NCBI GenBank assembly: GCA_036346255.1
Contig: CM070623.1
Span: forward strand, 4,010,407-4,074,406
Length of the DNA: 64,000 nucleotides
Direction of reading: 5' to 3'
DNA from: Ampelocalamus luodianensis
Lineage: Eukaryota > Streptophyta > Magnoliopsida > Poales > Poaceae
Part shown: positions 58,591-64,000 of the stretch, piece after piece
How the letters are laid out: each line of letters begins with the position of its first letter
How positions within the stretch are numbered: position 1 is the stretch's first letter
Position numbers and translations under genes: made by a program
Notes under the pieces: model-generated
The model's database searches: none
What the model was told of the DNA's origin: nothing
What the model saw: the letters and a program-made list of their open reading frames with translations, nothing else

Positions 58591-59106
58591 AGGCAAAGTT
58601 TGCGACAACTTCAATTCGGGCCACCCATAAGGTGCAAGGGTGCCGTCGAAGAGCTCGCCGAGCGCGCCGCACTTGGGAGCCCGGCTCCTTGCCGCCACGC
58701 CAACGCGCTCTTTAAGGAACCGCCATCGTCGGCCTCGCCGCCTTTGTGCCAATCGCGTTGCCCGGCTCGACCGCTCGACCTCGTGTCGCCATGCCTAACA
58801 TGGCGCACCGCCATGGTCGATTGGGTTCTTCGCTGCAGACGGTGGAACCGCCCCGCCGCCGTTCACGTGAATGGTTGTTGTCGTCGGGGAGCGAATATCT
58901 AGACTTTCGTCTTAGCATAACCGAGGTCCGAAAGGTATCGGACTTTGATACCCTATGGCTCGTGTTCGGAAGGAGCGACTTAGTCGCTCAAACATTGCTA
59001 AAGTGTTCGCAAAGTCATACCACTTGATCGGTTTGAACTTAGGGATCAAAACAATAAGATTGTGAAAGTCGCAATCAAATCCAGAAGGATTAATGTTGTA
59101 CTCTTT
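58591..59106 (+). repeat. Dispersed repeat related to 25975-26430
   Basis: Shares 'cgccatggtcgattgggttc', 'gagcgaatatctagacttt', 'ataccctatggctc', 'gcaaagtcataccacttgat' and 'attaatgttgtactctttt' in the same order. It lacks the CA-rich insert of the other copy and carries a longer GC-rich left part (58620-58800). Probably part of a copia LTR or leader. Confidence 0.75.
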
Positions 59107-60028
59107 TGTCGGACCCCGGGCTTTAAATAGCCAAAGCCCTCGTATGTGTACCATACTAGTATCATGATCAGTGATTAGTACACACAATTCCAACATTGAT
59201 AATCACATACATACACATTTCATACATACAACAAGATTAGAAAAGGACTTCACCTTAAATGATACATAACAAATTTTTATTACAAAGGTTTTAACTAACT
59301 AAAGGTTCATTAACAAGATTGATAATCTGGTTTGTTTATAAAGAAATAAATGTATATTTGGATAATTGACTAGAATTTTCATTAACAAGATTGATAATCT
59401 GGTTTGTTTATAAAGAAATAAATGTATAGCTAGATAATTAACTAGTCAACAATCCTCGTCAACTAGCCCCTCAACTTCAAGTGAAAATAACTTACTTGAA
59501 AAGGTTTTGACCAGAACTAAACTTGGTCGAGAAGATAGTTTTACTTGAGTTGCAAATAACTATTTTCCTTAAGAAGCAGGAATGTTAACCGGATACATTT
59601 ATGGAAGCAATTCCCAAAGGGACGATTATGTTTTAGTTTTCAACGTTTTATTAGGAACAAACTCTAATAAAATCTTATCTGTTAGACTTACATCCTTATC
59701 TCATCGCACATTGTTAGTCTATAAATAACCGCCAGGAGGGTAAGAACTAAGAACAACCCTTTAGAGATTCTTTGCCTTCGCCTTATCTTTTTACTTAAAC
59801 TGAATTTCACAGTTTGAAGTATAGTAATTACTCATTGTACTATAGCTCTTCCTGATGAGGAGATCCTGGCTAAGGCCTCAATTCTACTAAGGGATCTGAC
59901 CCTAGAAAAGGAACCGATCGACTTAGAAGCGTAGCCCCCAAGCTTAATTGGAGCTACTTTGTCACTTAGGAGAGATCATATAGTGGTAAGTATTTGTATG
60001 AATAACTAGACACAAAATAAGTATACTC
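59107..60028 (+). repeat. LTR-like sequence of unknown family
   Basis: Opens TGTCGGACCCCGGGC, a frequent start of grass LTRs, and contains a TATA-like CTATAAATAACC at about 59719. The end is not identified and no primer site is seen, so this is tentative. Confidence 0.4.
59308..59448. repeat. 72-bp tandem duplication
   Basis: The units at 59308 and 59380 share CATTAACAAGATTGATAATC and TTGTTTATAAAGAAATAAAT. They diverge only near the end (TATTTGGATAATTGAC versus AGCTAGATAATTAAC). Confidence 0.92.
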
Positions 60029-60424
60029 ATGTCTAACTTGCATGCTTCTGGACAGAGGACACCGAAAAAACGTCCCATCTCAGATGTTGATACGAGCTCT
60101 TCCCCTCCTTTGGCAAAGAGTGCAAGGATTACCTCTAGACCTCCTGTCGTGCCAAAGAATATGAAACCTACACCTGCTTCAACTTCAGCTTCAATTCCAC
60201 CAAGACTTCACCACCAAGCAGTTTTGAGATTGAGTAAGTTCTTCGATAACAACTCTTTAATTTTTGGTTTTAAGATGACCAATCCTATTTTTTTTTGGCC
60301 TTTCTCTGCCATCAAACCCGAAAAGGGGACACTTGACAGCTCAAGAACAAATTTCACCACCAATTGTACTGGCAACAGAGGAATCCCCGACAAAAGAGAT
60401 TATGCAAATGGAGATACCTCCTAG
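60029..60424 (+). CDS. Unrecognised ORF, 131 codons
   Basis: The frame starts MSNLHASGQRTPKKRPISDV and continues with a Ser/Pro/Lys-rich, probably unstructured segment, then LHHQAVLRLSKFFDNNSLIF. I do not recognise a domain. It is followed by more acidic, Glu-rich frames to 60650 (TEEVVKDV, VQTEKTSKEDQMEEVV) that may continue it through shifts. It lies after an LTR-like block and runs toward the truncated Sirevirus copy on the other strand. It may be a gag-like or accessory ORF of a retrotransposon; no function is claimed. Confidence 0.3.
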   Translation: MSNLHASGQRTPKKRPISDVDTSSSPPLAKSARITSRPPVVPKNMKPTPASTSASIPPRLHHQAVLRLSKFFDNNSLIFGFKMTNPIFFWPFSAIKPEKGTLDSSRTNFTTNCTGNRGIPDKRDYANGDTS

Positions 60425-60689
60425 GACCACCGAGGAAGTGGTCAAGGATGTTCGATGATCTTTGGGACATCTAAGGAGATTCCACAGGACATGGAGGTCC
60501 AAACTGAAAAGACCTCCAAAGAGGATCAGATGGAAGAGGTGGTCCGTGGGTCCACTATAGCAGGAGCAGACCATGAGACCACACGGTCAGAGGAGGTGGT
60601 CCATGAGATTGTTGAAACTCAAGATGAACATGATCATATCTTGGTAATTTTACTTTGAATATACAAGTATAGATCTGACTCATAGAATG

Positions 60690-61068
60690 TCTTAGGAGTT
60701 CTACAACCCCCAAAATCAGCATCTGAGTAAGCTCTAAGGGTAAGGCAAGATGAAGAAGAATACCATGAACCAAAGTCTAAGGTTGACTGAAGATACCTGA
60801 AAATTCTTTTTACTACTTGACGATGTGAAGCACGTGGAGAAGCTTGAAAACGAGCACATAGACATACAATAAAATGAATGTCTGGCCTTGAAGCAATGAG
60901 ATATAAAAGTGAACCAATCATGCTTCTATACTCTTTTTGATCAACAGACTCTTCATCCTCGTTAGGGTCTAACACTGTAGTGGATCCCATTGGTGTGGAG
61001 ACTGGTTTGCTTGTCCCCATGTCAAAGCGACGAAGGAGATCCTTGGTGTATTTGGTTTGATGAACCAA
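60690..61068 (-). pseudogene. Copia RT end and truncated RNase H
   Basis: VHQTKYTKDLLRRFDMGTSK (about 61005-61065), EYRSMIGSLLYLIASRPDIH and AYSDADFGGCR (about 60727-60760) are present. The first RNase H aspartate (SDAD) is there, but after GCR the sequence turns to unrelated TPKTFYES; the DRKST and AEAEY blocks are absent, so at least two thirds of RNase H is deleted. Confidence 0.9.
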
Positions 61069-61074
61069 AGTACC

Positions 61075-62010
61075 CTACTTTGATTGCTTGATCTGAAAAC
61101 CTAGGAAGAACGTGAGTTCTCCCATCATGCTCATCTCAAATTCTCTGCTCATAGTATCTGAAAACTTGGAAATAAGAGCATGAGAGGAACCACCAAAGAT
61201 GATATCATCTACATAAATCTGAACAAGTAAAGGATCATTGTCATGCTTGAGTGTAAACAAAGTTTTATCTACCTTGCCCATTTGAAAGTCATTCTTAAGC
61301 AAATATGATTTAAGCCTATCATACCATACTCTTGGAGCTTGCTTTAAACCATACAAAGCTTTGGACAATTTGTAGACATGTTCAGGAAATTTTGGATTTT
61401 CAAAACTGGGAGGTTGCCTTACATAGACCTCTTCCTCAATAAAGCCATTAAGGAAGGCACTCTTAACATCCATTTGATACAACTTGAAACCTTTAGAAGC
61501 ACGAAAAGATAAAAAGTATTCTAATGGCTTCTAAATGAGCCACAGGAGCAAAAGTTTCACCAAAGTCAAGACCTTTCACCTAGGTAAAACCCTGAGCCAC
61601 AAGTCTTGCCTTATTTCGGACAACAACACCATCCTCACTTTGTTTATTCTTAAAAACTCATTTGGTTCCAATGACATTATCACCATGAGGAGGGAGACTA
61701 AGGTCCAGACTTTGTTGCGCTCAAAATTTTCCAATTCCTCATGCATGGCATTAATCCAAGACTCATAATATAAAGCGTTATTTACATCTTGGGGTTCAAA
61801 AGGGGAAACAAACGCAGCATGAGCATATGATGCATTGGAATTATATCTGTTGCGAAGAACCCTTTGATCTAACTCACCAATTATTTGTTCAGGAGGATGA
61901 CGTCGTTGAATATGCAGAGGAGCCTGAGGAGTAGTTGGTGACATAGGTGTAGTAGTAGTGGCCTCTACCTCATTGGAGGTAGGAGCAGAGCCACTAGGTG
62001 TATTCTCCAT
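61075..62010 (-). pseudogene. Copia reverse transcriptase
   Basis: The left frame (61075-61482) has QMDVKSAFLNGFIEEEVYV, KALYGLKQAPRVWYDRLKSY and the catalytic YVDD at 61204-61215, then MSMMGELTFFLGFQIKQ. The right frame (61576-62010) has WINAMHEELENFERNKVWTL, the RT N-terminal block, and a Pro/Thr-rich linker. The two are separated by stops at about 61490-61575. Confidence 0.93.
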
Positions 62011-62157
62011 CGGTGGGGTGTGAATTTGAGTTATTCTTTCATTGTCGTCAGAGTCATAGAAGATGTCTTGGTGCCTCGGTTTCTTGTATACCGCATTGTC
62101 GGATCTAATACCCGGACTAGCCTCATCAAAGGTGACCTCACAGTCTCAACAATTTTG

Positions 62158-63327
62158 TTAGTTTCTAAATTGAGTACACGATAGCCTCAGTGTGAGTTGG
62201 ATAACCAAGAAAATACTATCCGAGGATCTAGATTCAAATTTATCAAGATTTCTATGTTTAAGAATGAAACACCAACAACCAAACACCCTCAAATGAGAGA
62301 TCTTAGGAGAATGACCAAAGTGAAGCTCATAAGAGGTCTTATGCAATTTAGCACGCAAAAGTACTCTATTAGAGATATAGCAAGCAGTAGAAATAGCTTA
62401 AGACCAATACTTCCTAGGTGTAGCATGTTCATTCAACATTGTTCTTGCCATCTCAACCAAGGTTCTATTCTTACGCTCTACGACACCATTCTGTTGTGGC
62501 ACACGAGTTGAGGAGAAATGATGGTCTAAACCCTTTTCAGAACAAAAAGAAGCAAATAATGTGTTCTTGAATTCAGTTCCATTATCACTTCTAATTGCTC
62601 TAAGTGCTCCTGGGAGTTCAGTGGCAAGTCTAAGAACAAGCTCTCTGCAATGACCAAAAACTTCATCCTTAGATGCCATGAGAAAGACCCAAGAGTACCT
62701 AGAGTAATTATCAACAATAACAAGAATATACCATTTACCTCCTACTGACTGAACTCTAGCAGGGCCTACAGTGTTGATGTGCAACAATTGACAAGGATCG
62801 TTGGTCATAACAAGGGTGAGATGTGGATGCGAAGCAGAGATCATATTAGCATGTCGACAAGGTGCACAAACAAAATCCATTGATTTTTCAATTTTTAGAT
62901 TAGGCAAACCTCTAACAAGATTCAAATTACTGATACGAGCAAGATGATCAAAACCAATATGACCTAGTCTTCGATGCCAGTGATTAGATGAAACAAGACA
63001 CCTAAGATTAGATGAAGAAGAGTATGCAAAATCACCTTTAAACAATCGACCAACTTGAGTAATCTTGCATACTAGATCACCAGATGCATCTAAAATGCAG
63101 CAAGAGTGCTTTTTAAAACTTACCTCAAGATTGTCATCAATCACCGTGAGATCAAAGCAGTTATAGCTCAACTTACTGACAAGAGCAACATCTTTTAAAA
63201 TGAACTTGTTGTTGACGCGCACAGTACCTCTTGCAAGAACTCGTCCTTGTGCATTGTCTCCAAAAGTGATCATCTCATCACTGGTGGCATGAGTAAGGGA
63301 GGAGAACCATCGTGAATCTCCAGTCAT
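62158..63327 (-). pseudogene. Copia integrase with altered active site
   Basis: The main frame 62398-63327 is open for 309 codons. The HHCC finger is HWHRRLGHIGFDHLAR to DFVCAPCRHANM (residues 117-162). The core has LLHINTVGPA where relatives have D: the first catalytic Asp is Asn (codon AAC, 62773-62775). The second Asp (SDNGTEF, residue 248) and the Glu (GVVERKN, residue 284) keep D-35-E spacing. The C-terminal block TSYELHFGHSPKISHLRVFG follows after a stop near 62360. The enzyme as written should be inactive. Confidence 0.93.
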
Positions 63328-63400
63328 ATGGCGAGAGCAATCGGAGTCAATGAACCAAATGTTCTCCTTTCGCTTGCGACAAGCCTACAGAGAACGAACA
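63300..63400 (-). pseudogene. Copia protease active-site segment
   Basis: WFIDSDCSRHMTGDSRWFSS spans about 63305-63365 on the minus strand. The family motif D-S-G-C-S-R-H reads D-S-D-C-S-R-H, so the catalytic Asp stays but the Gly is changed. Confidence 0.8.
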
Positions 63401-63531
63401 ATTGTTCGTATCTTAGTACTGGGGTTAGAGAATAATAATTTAGGTAATCAGTACTGAGATACGTGACAGACAGGAGCAACAGTAGGCAAAACGAAATCAC
63501 TTTTGGTTTCTGGGCACTGCTGGTTATGTTG

Positions 63532-63837
63532 TTAAAAAGCCAATATGTCCTTTGGACGGAATGATCGAGTGAAACGCGCCGGCCTTACCACCCTTTGGTC
63601 TGACCATGAAAGAGACTCCAGTCTACCCGATCCACTCGCACAAGCTCCCAAACTATCAGATATTTGTTTAGAGGGAGCTAATCGTTGATAAGGAGCTTGA
63701 TCAACCTCCATTGCCGAATGACAGATTTTCTTAACCTGTTTTTCTTTTCTTTCTTTGCTTTCAAAAATAGAATTTAACCAAATGACCCTCTTTACCACAA
63801 TGATTACATTGATACTTGTCTTTTGCTTTAATAGCAC
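63532..63837 (-). pseudogene. Copia gag, zinc-knuckle end
   Basis: About 63768-63825 reads YQCNHCGKEGHLVKFYF. The last cysteine of C-x2-C-x4-H-x4-C is Tyr, so the knuckle is incomplete. Downstream the frame changes to a Ser/Gln-rich linker. The upstream gag continues out of the window with frame breaks. Confidence 0.75.
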
Positions 63838-64000
63838 TTACTTTGGTAGATGAGTTCTTTACAATACCAAAGATATTTAAAAACAATTTGTTTTGGTTGA
63901 TTCTACTTCAAATTTTCAGTTTAAGAAGCTTAACAATCTTTGGAGGATTATTCTTGGCATGTTTAACAAAATTAAATCCTAGACTGTGATGTTTAACACT

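Larger units (their letters stand above)
60660..64000 (-). mobile_element. Sirevirus-like Ty1/copia element, partial
   Basis: On the minus strand, from the window edge leftward: gag zinc knuckle, protease, integrase, RT, then RNase H that stops abruptly near 60690. The order PR-IN-RT-RH is copia. Wording such as VPQQNGVVERKNRTLVEMAR and the SDADFGGCR box resemble maize Opie-type Sireviruses. No LTR is in the window for this element. It is broken by stops and shifts. Confidence 0.9.

Noticed and set aside
1..64000. CRISPR array, bacterial operon or phage-type system
   Set aside because: No regular repeat-spacer structure, and every recognised gene belongs to plant retroelements, with DNA transposons of the CACTA type.

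Overview
The window is repeat-filled plant nuclear DNA, most likely from a grass (Poaceae) and probably heterochromatic or pericentromeric. I infer the grass origin from the mix of long-LTR chromodomain Ty3/gypsy elements, a Sirevirus-like Ty1/copia element, CACTA transposons with CACTACTA ends and an L1-type LINE. I see no host protein gene, tRNA or rRNA that I can defend. Almost every supported coding stretch belongs to a mobile element, and most are broken by frameshifts. Families A, B and C are names local to this window.

Layout. (1) 1-2671: 3' end and LTR of a Ty3/gypsy element with a decayed chromodomain. (2) ~2690-7345: minus-strand 4.6 kb LTR of family B. (3) 7443-16861: a complete but frameshifted chromodomain gypsy element with 2.3 kb LTRs. 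(4) 16862-17559: right end of a CACTA element, inserted in a minus-strand copia gag remnant (17563-18519). (5) 18520-21146: LTR fragment of family C, then 1.4 kb of short repeats. (6) 22541-25628: plus-strand copia RT/RNase H pseudogene, split by a 2061-bp CACTA element (23044-25104, TSD ATG) that carries a ~410-nt foldback. (7) 25629-26835: copia LTR pieces. (8) ~26836-33547 plus 55283-~55620: one minus-strand L1-type LINE, split by a nest. The nest is a solo family-B LTR (33548-55282, TSD CCTCC), holding a Tekay/Del-like element of family A (34464-51508, TSD CCATC), whose 5' LTR holds an inverted solo LTR of its own family (35833-39922). (9) 55975-57973: a compact copia-type element with 350-bp LTRs, perfect TSD GATTA, and only one, intact, gag gene. 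(10) 58591-60650: mixed repeats. (11) 60660-64000: minus-strand Sirevirus-like copia polyprotein, cut off in RNase H.

Best leads. The 2.1-2.3 kb gypsy LTRs carry a row of six or seven short hairpins. Between two diverged elements several stems keep pairing although both strands have changed, which suggests a conserved DNA or RNA structure. The CACTA foldback resembles the setting of transposon-borne miRNA genes. The gag-only element looks young and of the TR-GAG type. Paired LTRs of the large elements differ mostly by small indels at CG, CTG and CAG sites (often CTG versus CTCG), so some frameshifts may be read errors rather than decay.
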